Source: Salinispirillum sp. LH 10-3-1 (GTDB lineage: Bacteria; Pseudomonadota; Gammaproteobacteria; Pseudomonadales; Natronospirillaceae). Taken from it: a stretch of 64,000 nt of DNA. The position numbers and the translations under genes were made by a program. The notes below the pieces were generated by a model. That model was given only the letters and a program-made list of their open reading frames with translations. It made no database searches and was not told the DNA's origin. Of the stretch, positions 51,590-59,783 are shown one piece after another. The stretch is from positions 3,059,673 through 3,123,672 of the forward strand of contig NZ_CP101717.1 of the NCBI RefSeq assembly GCF_030643825.1, written 5' to 3'. Position 1 is the stretch's first letter; every line of letters starts with the position of its first letter.

Positions 51590-53089
51590 ATGGCAAACGT
51601 GCATAATTTTGAATACTGGCAGACCAAAGCAGCTGCATTAAAGCCCGATGGCCGTGCCTGGGTGAACGGCGAAGCCTGTGATGCGGTGAGCGGCGAAACC
51701 TTTGCCAAACACAGCCCCATTGATAACCGCCTGCTGACGCCAGTGGCCTCTTGCGACCAAGCCGATGCCGATGCTGCCGTTGCCGTTGCACGCAGCGTGT
51801 TTGAGCGCGGTGACTGGTCGGCGCTGGCACCCGCCAAGCGCAAAGTCATTATGCAGCGTTATGCCGATTTGATCGAAGCGAACAAAGAAGAGTTGGCGCT
51901 GCTGGAAACCCTCGACATGGGCAAACCCATAGCTGACGCCCTGACGGTAGACATCAACGGCACGGTGCGCTGCATCCGCTGGTGCGCCGAAGCGATCGAC
52001 AAACTTTATGATGAGCTGGCCCCCACCCCCGACAACGAAATCGGCATGATCACCCGCGAACCATCGGGTGTCGTCGCGGCCATCGTACCCTGGAACTTCC
52101 CCATGATCATGGCAAGCTGGAAGATTGGCCCAGCATTAGCCACGGGTAACTCGGTCATTCTGAAGCCGTCTGAGAAATCGCCCCTGACCGCTATTCGCCT
52201 AGCGCAATTGGCCACCGAAGCAGGCATCCCTAACGGCGTACTGAACGTTTTACCCGGCTACGGTCATACCGTCGGTAAAGCACTGGCGTTGCACATGGAT
52301 GTAGACACTCTGGTCTTCACTGGCTCAACCAAGATCGCTAAGCAATTGATGATCTACGCCGGCGAATCAAACATGAAACGCGTCTGGACCGAAGCAGGCG
52401 GCAAATCACCCAACATTGTTTTCGCCGACGCGCCGGATCTCGACGCCGCTGCAGAAGCGGCAGCCAGCGCCATTTGCTACAACATGGGTGAGGTTTGTAC
52501 CGCCGGTTCTCGCCTGTTGGTAGAAGAGTCCATTGCCGAGACTTTTATGGCGAAGGTGCGTGAACACGTCGGCAAATGGCGCCCGGGCAACCCGCTAGAC
52601 CCCAACACCAACGTTGGCGCCATTGTTGATGAACAGCAGATGAACCAGGTGCTGAGCTATATTGAGAAGGGCAAAGCCGATGGCGGTCGTGTCACCAGCG
52701 GCGGCAAGCGTGCCAGTGCGGTGGAAAACGGCTTCTTCATCGAGCCTACGGTGTTTGAAGGCGTAACCAACGACATGACCATTGCGCAAGAAGAGATCTT
52801 CGGACCGGTTCTGGCGACCATTACCTTTAAAGACGAAGCAGAAGCCTTAAAAATTGCCAACGACACCATCTACGGTTTGGCGTCTGCGATCTGGACCGGC
52901 AACTTGGGCAAAGCCCACCGCATGGCGAAGGGCATTCGTGCTGGCTCGGTGTGGGTAAACCAATACGACGGTGGCGATATGACGGCACCGTTTGGGGGCT
53001 ATAAGCAGTCCGGTAACGGTCGTGACAAGTCAATGCATGCGTTCGACAAGTACACCGAGCTGAAAGCGACGTGGATTAAGCTCGACTGA
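51590..53089 (+). CDS. Aldehyde dehydrogenase, PuuC/PauC-like
   Basis: A 499-residue NAD(P)-dependent aldehyde dehydrogenase. The catalytic cysteine lies in YNMGEVCTAGSRLL, the glutamate general base in WTEAGGKSPN, and the C-terminal GGYKQSGNGRDKSMHAFDKYTE is typical of PuuC. It should oxidise gamma-glutamyl-aminobutyraldehyde or similar omega-amino aldehydes. I start at ATG 51590 after AGTGAGGA; a longer reading from 51542 adds 16 non-conserved residues. It is divergent from the BauA-like gene and ends at repeat F. Confidence 0.92.
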   Translation: MANVHNFEYWQTKAAALKPDGRAWVNGEACDAVSGETFAKHSPIDNRLLTPVASCDQADADAAVAVARSVFERGDWSALAPAKRKVIMQRYADLIEANKEELALLETLDMGKPIADALTVDINGTVRCIRWCAEAIDKLYDELAPTPDNEIGMITREPSGVVAAIVPWNFPMIMASWKIGPALATGNSVILKPSEKSPLTAIRLAQLATEAGIPNGVLNVLPGYGHTVGKALALHMDVDTLVFTGSTKIAKQLMIYAGESNMKRVWTEAGGKSPNIVFADAPDLDAAAEAAASAICYNMGEVCTAGSRLLVEESIAETFMAKVREHVGKWRPGNPLDPNTNVGAIVDEQQMNQVLSYIEKGKADGGRVTSGGKRASAVENGFFIEPTVFEGVTNDMTIAQEEIFGPVLATITFKDEAEALKIANDTIYGLASAIWTGNLGKAHRMAKGIRAGSVWVNQYDGGDMTAPFGGYKQSGNGRDKSMHAFDKYTELKATWIKLD

Positions 53090-53100
53090 TCACAGCAATA

Positions 53101-53207
53101 CCATTAGAGCCTGTTATGTGCTCTCGGGGTGTGCCTCCGGCGCTTCACGGCAGGCCGAAAGGCGCGCCTTGAGGCACACGCCCTGCGCACATAACAGGCT
53201 CTAATGG
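53101..53207 (+). repeat. Hairpin repeat family, copy F
   Basis: The longest copy. Outer arms of 21 nt (53101-53121 with 53187-53207, starting CCATTAGAGCCTGTTATGTG) are exact complements, then CTCTCGG / CCTGCGC flanks, then inner TGTGCCTC / GAGGCACA and GGCGC / GCGCC pairs. It lies between convergent PuuC-like and PuuB-like genes. Confidence 0.9.
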
Positions 53208-53246
53208 TCCCATCACTCAAGCATTAACAAGTCTCGGCAAAAGTTA

Positions 53247-54545
53247 CTACACCATTTCCTTTAAACGGTGATACAGCATCCCCAACGCCAGCAACGGCGA
53301 CCGCAGCAACTTCCCACCAGGGAAGGTGATGTGCGGGATCTTCTCAAATACTTCAATGCGCTGTGACTCAGCACTGATGGATTCGGCGATCAATTTGGCC
53401 GCCATGTGCGTGGCGTTCAGGCCATGCCCGGCATAAGCTTGCGCGTAGTACACATTGGGCTTCAAGCGGCCAATCTGCGGCATACGGTTAGCACCAATGC
53501 CGATCATGCCACCCCATTGGTAGTCAATACTTACGTCCGCTAAGTAGGGGAACACCTTGACCAGATGCGGGCGCAGCACGCCTTCAATGCTCTTCGGGTC
53601 ACGCCCGGAGTAGTTGCAGATACCACCAAACAAAAGCCGGTTGTCGGCGCTCAGGCGGTAATAATCCAACCCTACTTTTTGGTCGCACACCGCCATGTCT
53701 TGCGGCAGCACACGTCTGGCCTGCTCGTCGCTGAGTGGCTCGGTGGCAATAACGTAGCTGCCTGCGGGCAGGACCTTGCCCTCCAGCACGGGGTCTAACC
53801 CGGCCACATACGCGTTGCCACAAATCACCAAGGTATCAGCAACCACAGTACCGGTTTCGGTGTGCACACGATTTGGCTCACCCTGCTCGACCTTGGTGAC
53901 CAAGGCCTGTTCAAATATTTTAACACCCAACTGAGCAGCAGCAGCGGCCTCGCCCAACACCAAATTCAGCGGATGAACGTGGCCGCTACCCATGTCGATC
54001 AGTCCACCGACGTAAGCGTCTGAACCCACGACTTCGTGCATCCGATCGGCGCTGAGTAGCTCGGTATGGTGACCGTAGCCCATCTTGTCCAACCAGTCTT
54101 TGTCTTCGGCAAAATGCTTTAGGTGTTCAGGTTTGTTGGCGAGGTCGCAGTAACCCATTTTGAGGTCACAATCGATTTGGTATTTGGCTACCCGCTCACG
54201 CACGATGTCGACGGCCTCAAAGCCCATGCGGTCTATGGCTTCCATGCCCTGTTCACCAATGTATTTACGGAACTGCTCGGTGCCGTGACCGATGCCACGA
54301 ATCAACTGCCCGCCGTTGCGACCCGACGCACCCCAGCCAATTTTTCGCCCTTCCAGCAGCACCACTTCAAAGCCTCGCTCGGCCAGTTCAAGGGCGGTAT
54401 TCACGCCACCAAAGCCGCCACCGATGACGCAAATCTGCGTACGTACTTCACCCTCCAATTTCGGGTAATCGGCGGTAGAATTACGCGTTGCTGCGTAGTA
54501 GGAGTCGGGCAAGTTATCAGTATGAGTCAGCGGATTTAAGTACAT
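53247..54545 (-). CDS. FAD-dependent oxidase, PuuB/PauB-like (copy 2)
   Basis: A 432-residue paralogue of the oxidase at 46411. FAD motif ICVIGGGFGGVNTALELAERG (split across two strands), GRNGGQLIRGIG and the C-terminal AYAGHGLNATHMAAKLIAE are present. I start at the ATG at 54545 (MYLNPLTHTDN); a longer reading from 54593 adds residues from the AT-rich promoter region. It lies divergent from the PuuR-like regulator gene with 140 bp between, so it is a likely target of that regulator. Confidence 0.9.
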   Translation of the reverse strand: MYLNPLTHTDNLPDSYYAATRNSTADYPKLEGEVRTQICVIGGGFGGVNTALELAERGFEVVLLEGRKIGWGASGRNGGQLIRGIGHGTEQFRKYIGEQGMEAIDRMGFEAVDIVRERVAKYQIDCDLKMGYCDLANKPEHLKHFAEDKDWLDKMGYGHHTELLSADRMHEVVGSDAYVGGLIDMGSGHVHPLNLVLGEAAAAAQLGVKIFEQALVTKVEQGEPNRVHTETGTVVADTLVICGNAYVAGLDPVLEGKVLPAGSYVIATEPLSDEQARRVLPQDMAVCDQKVGLDYYRLSADNRLLFGGICNYSGRDPKSIEGVLRPHLVKVFPYLADVSIDYQWGGMIGIGANRMPQIGRLKPNVYYAQAYAGHGLNATHMAAKLIAESISAESQRIEVFEKIPHITFPGGKLLRSPLLALGMLYHRLKEMV

Positions 54546-54684
54546 AGAAATTCGTATATTATTTTGCTCAAGTGTTGTATATAATTGACACATTGATCAA
54601 AAGGTTGCAAGTACGTTTAGTCAGTTTTTTGTTTATTTCCTGAGTCATCGGGACGAGCTAACAAACCAACGGGAGATCGAAGAT

Positions 54685-55233
54685 TTGGACGTAGGGCCAC
54701 GCCTCAAGCAGATTCGGAAGCAATTTGGCTTGTCACAACGCGAACTCGCTAAGCGAGCGGGTGTTACTAACAGCACCATTTCCATGATCGAAAAAAGCAG
54801 CGTCAGTCCCAGTGTGAGCTCACTGAAAAAGGTACTGTCCGGCATTCCCATCTCGCTCGTTGACTTCTTCAGTACCGAAGGCGACCACGAAATGCCACAG
54901 GTGGTCTATCGTGACGAAGAAATGATGGACCTCTCCGTTGGCGAAGGCGTGAAATACCAGCTGGTTGGCAAAGCCTTTGGGCAGCGCGCCATCGCCTTCT
55001 TGAAGGAAACCTATGCCAAGGGCGCTGACACCGGCGAGGAAATGTACGAACACCAAGGCGAAGAGTCAGGCATGGTGGTGTCCGGCAAGCTCGAACTCAC
55101 CGTCGACGGCGAAGTGTACGAACTGAATGCAGGTGATGGGTATTACTTCGAGTCTACCCGCCCACACCGGTTTAGAAACCCCTATGACGAACCCTGTGTT
55201 GTGGTGTCCGCCACGACACCGGCTAACTTCTAA
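54685..55233 (+). CDS. puuR: XRE-cupin transcriptional regulator, PuuR/PauR-like
   Basis: A 182-residue regulator: an N-terminal helix-turn-helix (RLKQIRKQFGLSQRELAKRAGVTNSTISMIE, in parts about 6-36) joined to a C-terminal cupin (about 105-180, with SGKLELTVDGEVYELNAGD). PuuR represses putrescine catabolism in E. coli and releases DNA on binding putrescine; PauR plays this role in Pseudomonas. The start is a TTG, set by GGGAG at 54671-54675 and the alignment of the conserved VGPRLKQIR; no ATG or GTG lies upstream in frame. It is 9 bp before a DUF1566 gene. Confidence 0.9.
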   Translation: MDVGPRLKQIRKQFGLSQRELAKRAGVTNSTISMIEKSSVSPSVSSLKKVLSGIPISLVDFFSTEGDHEMPQVVYRDEEMMDLSVGEGVKYQLVGKAFGQRAIAFLKETYAKGADTGEEMYEHQGEESGMVVSGKLELTVDGEVYELNAGDGYYFESTRPHRFRNPYDEPCVVVSATTPANF

Positions 55234-55242
55234 CGAGCAACC

Positions 55243-55779
55243 ATGACAACGCGTACTCTAACTGCGGCTTTCATTGGCACTCTGGTGCTTAGCGCTATCG
55301 CCAAGTCTGCCTGTAACGGCGACTACGAAGTGTCAGCACTGCCTTTTGAGACACCGACATCCGACTTTATCGACCATCGTAATGGCACCGTCACGCACAA
55401 GACCACCGGGCTGATGTGGAAGCGCTGCTCCGAAGGCCAGGTGTGGCGCGGCAATACCTGTACTGGCACGGCGCAGGCTTTCAGCTGGGAGGGCGCACAA
55501 CTCAGAGCACAAGAAGCCAATGCAGCCCGTGATGCCGACCATGATGATTGGCGCGTACCCTATCCTTACGAGCTGCGCACCATTGTCGAAACACGCTGCT
55601 GGAACCCGTCTGTGAATGGCGATATTTTCCCGCAGACCCCACCCAATTGGTTTTGGACCGCCGCCGCCTACACGGGCCATGATCTTTATGCGTGGGAAGT
55701 CGGTTTCTTGTTTGGCGACCTGAGCCCTAGCTTTCGCACCAGTGAGCTGCGTGTTCGCCTGGTGCGCAACGCCGATTGA
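55243..55779 (+). CDS. Secreted DUF1566 (Lcl C-terminal domain) protein
   Basis: A 178-residue exported protein. The N-terminus (MTTRTLTAAFIGTLVLSAIAKSA) is a Sec signal peptide. The mature part is a DUF1566 domain: GTVTHKTTGLMWKRCSEGQ, then WRVPYPYELRTIVE and a late FWTAAAYTG, with four or more cysteines. Such domains occur in surface lipoproteins and adhesins with a C-lectin-like fold. It follows puuR by 9 bp but its link to polyamine use is unclear; the mature protein may be a stray cell-surface protein. Confidence 0.85.
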   Translation: MTTRTLTAAFIGTLVLSAIAKSACNGDYEVSALPFETPTSDFIDHRNGTVTHKTTGLMWKRCSEGQVWRGNTCTGTAQAFSWEGAQLRAQEANAARDADHDDWRVPYPYELRTIVETRCWNPSVNGDIFPQTPPNWFWTAAAYTGHDLYAWEVGFLFGDLSPSFRTSELRVRLVRNAD

Positions 55780-55959
55780 CCACTAAAAAACCCATCGAGA
55801 CGACTACGCCATGGCGGAAGTGAAATGTGTGCTCCCTTATCAGGCTGTAGTCTAGTTGGGGCAAGTCATACGCCAAGGTGGTACATCCCTCAGAGTGCCT
55901 TTCAGTGCGTCGGCCTGTTACCATAGCGCCTTTGTTCACCCTGAAGGGATCCCATTGCC

Positions 55960-56955
55960 ATGCCCGTTCGCCAGTTCATCATCCACCAGCTCAGTAAAGA
56001 CGACAGCCAAACCAGCGCACTGATCAACGCGCGCGCCGAGGAATGTCCGTTGGAACCGCATGGCCAGACGCTGGTGAACGAGATAAAGCGCGTACAAGCG
56101 GCTCGTGCGGGCAAGCAATACGGTCGCTTCGACCCAGAGCAAAGCGGGCTGCGTGCTTTGGTGCAGCAATGGCGTAGCGAGCAGCTACCGTTTGAAGGCT
56201 TTACCCGGCGCGCCACCGAGCAACTGGGTCTGCAGCTGGATCAGCACAACGAAGTGTTGGCTGGCCATGTGGTATTTGTACTCGAATCCTTGGAGCAAAC
56301 GGAACGCTTGTTCATTGCGCTGCTGCGCGAGACCGAGGCCTTCGCCCTGAACACTCAACTCGACGTGGTCGACACCGCCTACTTGGATTTCAGCCATACC
56401 GGCTTTATTGCCTGCCTCGATCTCACCGACTGGGCCGACGACGCCAGTAAGTACCTGACGGTGAGCCTCGGGCGCGGTGAACGCACCGTACAAAAACCCT
56501 TACTCGATTGGCTGGGATTCACTGACACCCTGAACAAGCAAGCCGAAACTGAACAGTTCTTGCACTTGGTCGATGCTTATTGCGCGAACCTACCGGAAGA
56601 AGAAAGCAGTGCGACGAAAGAGAAGGTCATTGAATTCTGTGTGGAGCAGGACAAAGCAGGCGAGCCCGTGGTGTACCGGGAGCTGTCGGCGCACGTGAAC
56701 GACAGCGCCCCCACGTTATTTGACGACTATCTGCAGCAACACCAAGAAACGCCGCGCGAAGAGCTGATTCCCGACCGCAAACAACTGCGGCAATACATTC
56801 GTCTGAGCGGCAAAAGCAAAGACGTGTCCATCAGTTTTGCCAGCGGCTCCTTGGGCAAAGGCATTCAATTTGATGCCGACAACGAAACGCTGATCATCCA
56901 CCAGCTGCCCAAGTCGTTGCTGCAGCAATTGCGCAAGTTGCAGTCTGACAGCTAG
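55960..56955 (+). CDS. yejK: Nucleoid-associated protein YejK (NdpA)
   Basis: A 331-residue NdpA-family nucleoid protein, the usual length. It has the N-terminal FIIHQLSKDD, the central GRGERTVQKPLLDWLGFTD and the C-terminal KDVSISFASGSLGKGIQFDAD that are widely conserved. It binds DNA and localises to the nucleoid in E. coli. A GAAGGGATC ribosome-binding site precedes the ATG. It is convergent with the sigma-54 activator gene, with just 22 bp between. Confidence 0.94.
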   Translation: MPVRQFIIHQLSKDDSQTSALINARAEECPLEPHGQTLVNEIKRVQAARAGKQYGRFDPEQSGLRALVQQWRSEQLPFEGFTRRATEQLGLQLDQHNEVLAGHVVFVLESLEQTERLFIALLRETEAFALNTQLDVVDTAYLDFSHTGFIACLDLTDWADDASKYLTVSLGRGERTVQKPLLDWLGFTDTLNKQAETEQFLHLVDAYCANLPEEESSATKEKVIEFCVEQDKAGEPVVYRELSAHVNDSAPTLFDDYLQQHQETPREELIPDRKQLRQYIRLSGKSKDVSISFASGSLGKGIQFDADNETLIIHQLPKSLLQQLRKLQSDS

Positions 56956-56977
56956 GGAAGCTCTGAAATATTATTCC

Positions 56978-58297
56978 CTAAAGGGCTTCTTGCGCATAGC
57001 GCTGCAACTTGTTGTACAGGGTTTTGGCGCTGACGCCCAATTGCTGCGCCGTCGCTGTTCGATTGCCATGATGGCGTTCTAAACACTCCAGCACATAACG
57101 CCGCTCCAAGGCCTCCAGTGTCAATCCCGGTGGCAACGCAGCGGCGACAGCATTGCCTAAAGCGGGGCTGCGCAGATGGTCCGGCTCGATCACATGATTC
57201 GCCAACAGATACGCCCGCTCGACCAAGAACTTCAGTTCACGCACATTACCATGCCACTGCTGCTGCGCCACAAAGGCTAAAGCGGCGGGAGAAAAGTGTT
57301 TATACGTGCCCGACTCAGCGTTGCGCTGCACGAGGAAATGCCGCGCCAGCATAACGGCGTCACCCACGCGCTCTCGCAGCGGCGGCAACAGTAATGGCAG
57401 ATGCGCCAATCGATAAAAGATGTCCTGCCGCAAGCGCCCCTCCCGAATCGCTTGTTCCGGGTCACGGTTGCTGGCAGATACAATACGCACATTGGCCGTG
57501 CGCCGTTCGGTACTGCCCACCGGCTGATACTCGCCTGTTTCGAGTACACGTAACAGCTTGGCCTGCAACGCCATCGGCATTTCGGTGATTTCGTCGAGAA
57601 ACAGGGTGCCCTCATGCGCTTGGGCAAAGGCGCCTGAACGTTCGCGATCAGCCCCAGTGAATGCGCCTCGCACATGTCCAAACAGGTCACTTTCGATCAA
57701 CTCAGCATTCAAGGCTGCGCAATTCACTGCGATGAACGGGCCATGACGTCGCGTACTGATCTGATGCACGGTGTGCGCCGCCAACTCCTTACCCGTGCCG
57801 CTCTCGCCCAGCAGCAACACACTGGCGTCGCTGGGTGCGACTTGTTGAATGTCGCGATAGAGCTGGCGCATGGCCGCCGACGACCCCAACAGATAACCAA
57901 ACTGATCAATACCGCTCACCTGGCTATCGTCCTTCGTCATTTCCGTCTTCGTCGCACCGAACGCATGCGATAACGCCAAAGCATCGCTCAAAGCAGAATC
58001 AGGAAAGGGCGAACGCAAATGATAGAGCGCGCCGAAGCGCATGGCAGCGTCTAATACCGTGTTTGGGGCTCCGTCACTGAGTAGAATCACTCGGCAACGC
58101 TCAAAGACGCCACGCTCGCGCCAATGCTGCAGCTCCGCCATGGACAAATCTCGACGCCCACAGAGCACAATGTCGGGCAAGATTTCTGGCAGTTGTTCGG
58201 CCCACAACACGTCGATGTCGCCCCAATTCGGGTACTCACGACAGCGCGCCTGCAACACAGGGTCGTCAATCAAACACACGACTTGCTGGCTCGTCAT
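56978..58297 (-). CDS. Sigma-54 enhancer-binding protein with degenerate receiver
   Basis: A 439-residue activator. The AAA+ domain is complete: Walker A GESGTGKE (about 164-171), the sigma-54-binding GAFTGA loop (211-216), Walker B LFLDEITEMP. A Fis-type helix-turn-helix ends the protein (NRTATAQQLGVSAKTLYNKL). Residues 1-115 are receiver-like but lack the phospho-acceptor: Cys46 (VLCGRRD) replaces Asp, and Ser96 (RSPF) replaces the conserved Lys, though DD at 11-12 remains. It should act without a kinase, by ligand or level control. It faces a -24/-12 promoter for the BON gene across 210 bp. Confidence 0.92.
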   Translation of the reverse strand: MTSQQVVCLIDDPVLQARCREYPNWGDIDVLWAEQLPEILPDIVLCGRRDLSMAELQHWRERGVFERCRVILLSDGAPNTVLDAAMRFGALYHLRSPFPDSALSDALALSHAFGATKTEMTKDDSQVSGIDQFGYLLGSSAAMRQLYRDIQQVAPSDASVLLLGESGTGKELAAHTVHQISTRRHGPFIAVNCAALNAELIESDLFGHVRGAFTGADRERSGAFAQAHEGTLFLDEITEMPMALQAKLLRVLETGEYQPVGSTERRTANVRIVSASNRDPEQAIREGRLRQDIFYRLAHLPLLLPPLRERVGDAVMLARHFLVQRNAESGTYKHFSPAALAFVAQQQWHGNVRELKFLVERAYLLANHVIEPDHLRSPALGNAVAAALPPGLTLEALERRYVLECLERHHGNRTATAQQLGVSAKTLYNKLQRYAQEAL

Positions 58298-58362
58298 GCC
58301 ATTACCCCAACTCAGAAACCTAGCACTAGCCTAATAGGCTGATCGCACATTGCAAGCAAATC

Positions 58363-58375
58363 GGTAATTATTACC
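58363..58375. promoter_or_regulatory. Candidate enhancer site of the sigma-54 activator
   Basis: A perfect 13-bp palindrome GGTAATTATTACC lies about 80 bp upstream of the -24 element. A second half-like TTTTTACCGACC lies 20-30 bp downstream, in the position of a tandem upstream activating sequence. Assignment to the neighbouring activator is inference. Confidence 0.45.
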
Positions 58376-58449
58376 TGGCCGCCTAGCAGTTTTTACCGAC
58401 CTATTGAGCAGAAAGCGCTATCTGCATGGCTTTTAAGGCATTCCATCGC

Positions 58450-58465
58450 TGGCACGAACCTTGAG
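58450..58465 (+). promoter_or_regulatory. Sigma-54 (-24/-12) promoter of the BON-DUF2383 genes
   Basis: TGGCACGAACCTTGAG fits TGGCAC-N5-TTGCA closely, with the -24 half perfect and TTGAG in place of TTGC at -12. It lies 44 bp before the BON gene start. Confidence 0.8.
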
Positions 58466-58508
58466 TGTCATAGCCATACCCTATTTTTTGATTCTTTGAG
58501 GACGTTAA

Positions 58509-59084
58509 ATGTTTGTTTTATCTACGCTGTTTGCCCACCCTGCCGTTCGCGTTAAACAGCTGGCTGTATTAGCAGTACTGTGTTTCATGGTGCTACCCGC
58601 AGTAGCGGACGACGACGCGCGCCTGCAAGGGCGCATTGAAGCGGCACTGATCCTGTCTGAATCATTGAATGGCTATGTGTTTGAAGTTGCTGTTTCTGAT
58701 CAGCGCGTGGTGATTTCCGGTGCGGTGACGAATGAGAATGAACGTCGGGTAATTTTGCAGGTCGCGCGCAGCGTGGCGGGCGACCTAGAAGTTGAAAGTG
58801 ACGTTGAGCTCTCTACTGCGCAGCCCGCAACCACGGACGCCATGGTGGCACAGCGCACCCTGTTGCAAGGCTGGCACAGAGCGCAGCTGGAAGCCGAGCT
58901 GCGCCGCGAATTCGCAGAAAGCTCAGCCTTGGACGGCCTTAATATCAACATCGACATCCAAGACGACACCCTGATACTGACCGGCACTGTGAGCTCTGAA
59001 CTGGAGCGCATGGTGGCCAACCAGCTAGGCCAAAATCTGGACAGCATTCAGGTGGTCAACAATCAACTGACCGTGGAGGAATAA
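58509..59084 (+). CDS. Periplasmic double-BON-domain protein
   Basis: A 191-residue exported protein. The signal peptide ends near AVA-DDD (about residue 33). Two BON domains follow, about 37-105 (RIEAALILSESLNGYVFEVAVSDQRVVISGAV in parts) and 115-190 (DDTLILTGTVSSELERMVANQLG). BON domains bind phospholipids and occur in envelope-stress proteins such as OsmY. Under a sigma-54 promoter and before a DUF2383 gene at 4-bp distance, it is probably one operon under the divergent activator. Confidence 0.85.
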   Translation: MFVLSTLFAHPAVRVKQLAVLAVLCFMVLPAVADDDARLQGRIEAALILSESLNGYVFEVAVSDQRVVISGAVTNENERRVILQVARSVAGDLEVESDVELSTAQPATTDAMVAQRTLLQGWHRAQLEAELRREFAESSALDGLNINIDIQDDTLILTGTVSSELERMVANQLGQNLDSIQVVNNQLTVEE

Positions 59085-59088
59085 CGCC

Positions 59089-59586
59089 ATGTACGACCGT
59101 CATTATTGGATGCCCGTAATGGATGTGGTGCGAGATCCGCCGCCACAAGACAGTGATCATCTGACAGAGCTGTTGACCATTTGTAAGGATGGCATGGATT
59201 TCTACCTACACGCTGCAGACGTCGTTGAGCATCAAGGTGTAAAAACGACCTTCTTGGAGATCGCGCAAACCCGGCGCGCCATCATAGAGGACCTGTTACG
59301 CGAGATCAGCGAAACCGGAAAGCACCCGGACGTCAACGGCTCCATGACCTTTACCTTGCGTAAATGGTATGCCGACGCTCAGCACTTTGTACTGCGGTAC
59401 GACAGCGCGCCCTTTCTGGAGCAGTTGCTTGCCGTGGAGGATGCCACCTTGGCGCACTTCGAGCGCGCACGAGAAGAGATCAAACAGCCAGAGTGGGTCA
59501 TGCATCTCGCGAGCTGCATGACGACCTTCCGCCAGACACGCGATCGCTTAAAAGCGCTGTACGATGATGTGGGCCCCCGCCACTGA
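59089..59586 (+). CDS. DUF2383 / PA2169-like four-helix protein
   Basis: A 165-residue cytoplasmic helical protein of the DUF2383 group. The middle LTELLTICKDGMDFYLHAADVV and RRAIIEDLLREISETG patterns resemble PA2169-family helical bundles related to ferritin-like folds, though classical di-iron E-x-x-H pairs are incomplete. It starts 4 bp after the BON gene. Such genes cluster with envelope- and nutrient-stress genes, which fits sigma-54 control. Confidence 0.75.
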   Translation: MYDRHYWMPVMDVVRDPPPQDSDHLTELLTICKDGMDFYLHAADVVEHQGVKTTFLEIAQTRRAIIEDLLREISETGKHPDVNGSMTFTLRKWYADAQHFVLRYDSAPFLEQLLAVEDATLAHFERAREEIKQPEWVMHLASCMTTFRQTRDRLKALYDDVGPRH

Positions 59587-59618
59587 CGCATGGCCTACCC
59601 AACGGGTAGCACCCTAAT

Positions 59619-59674
59619 GGTCTAGGAGGCGACTTTACAAAAGGACGCAATGGCGCTTCTAGACCGCATTTTTA
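59619..59674 (+). terminator. Terminator after the BON-DUF2383 operon
   Basis: GGTCTAG plus AGGCG pairs with CGCTT plus CTAGACC around a loop of about 20 nt, followed by GCATTTTT. An additional small hairpin CTACCC-AAC-GGGTAG lies at 59594-59608. Confidence 0.65.
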
Positions 59675-59783
59675 CTGGCATTATCGATAACGTACGGTTA
59701 AGTTATTAACAAATAACGAAAGATTGCCTCACTGAGCATCTTCACAAAACCGTCACAAAGTATTCTCACATGGAAATGCGATA

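Noticed and set aside
54546-54684. PuuR operator between the second oxidase and the regulator gene
   Set aside because: The region is AT-rich with a shared AACACTTG element, but no convincing palindrome or match to a PuuR consensus I could state with confidence.
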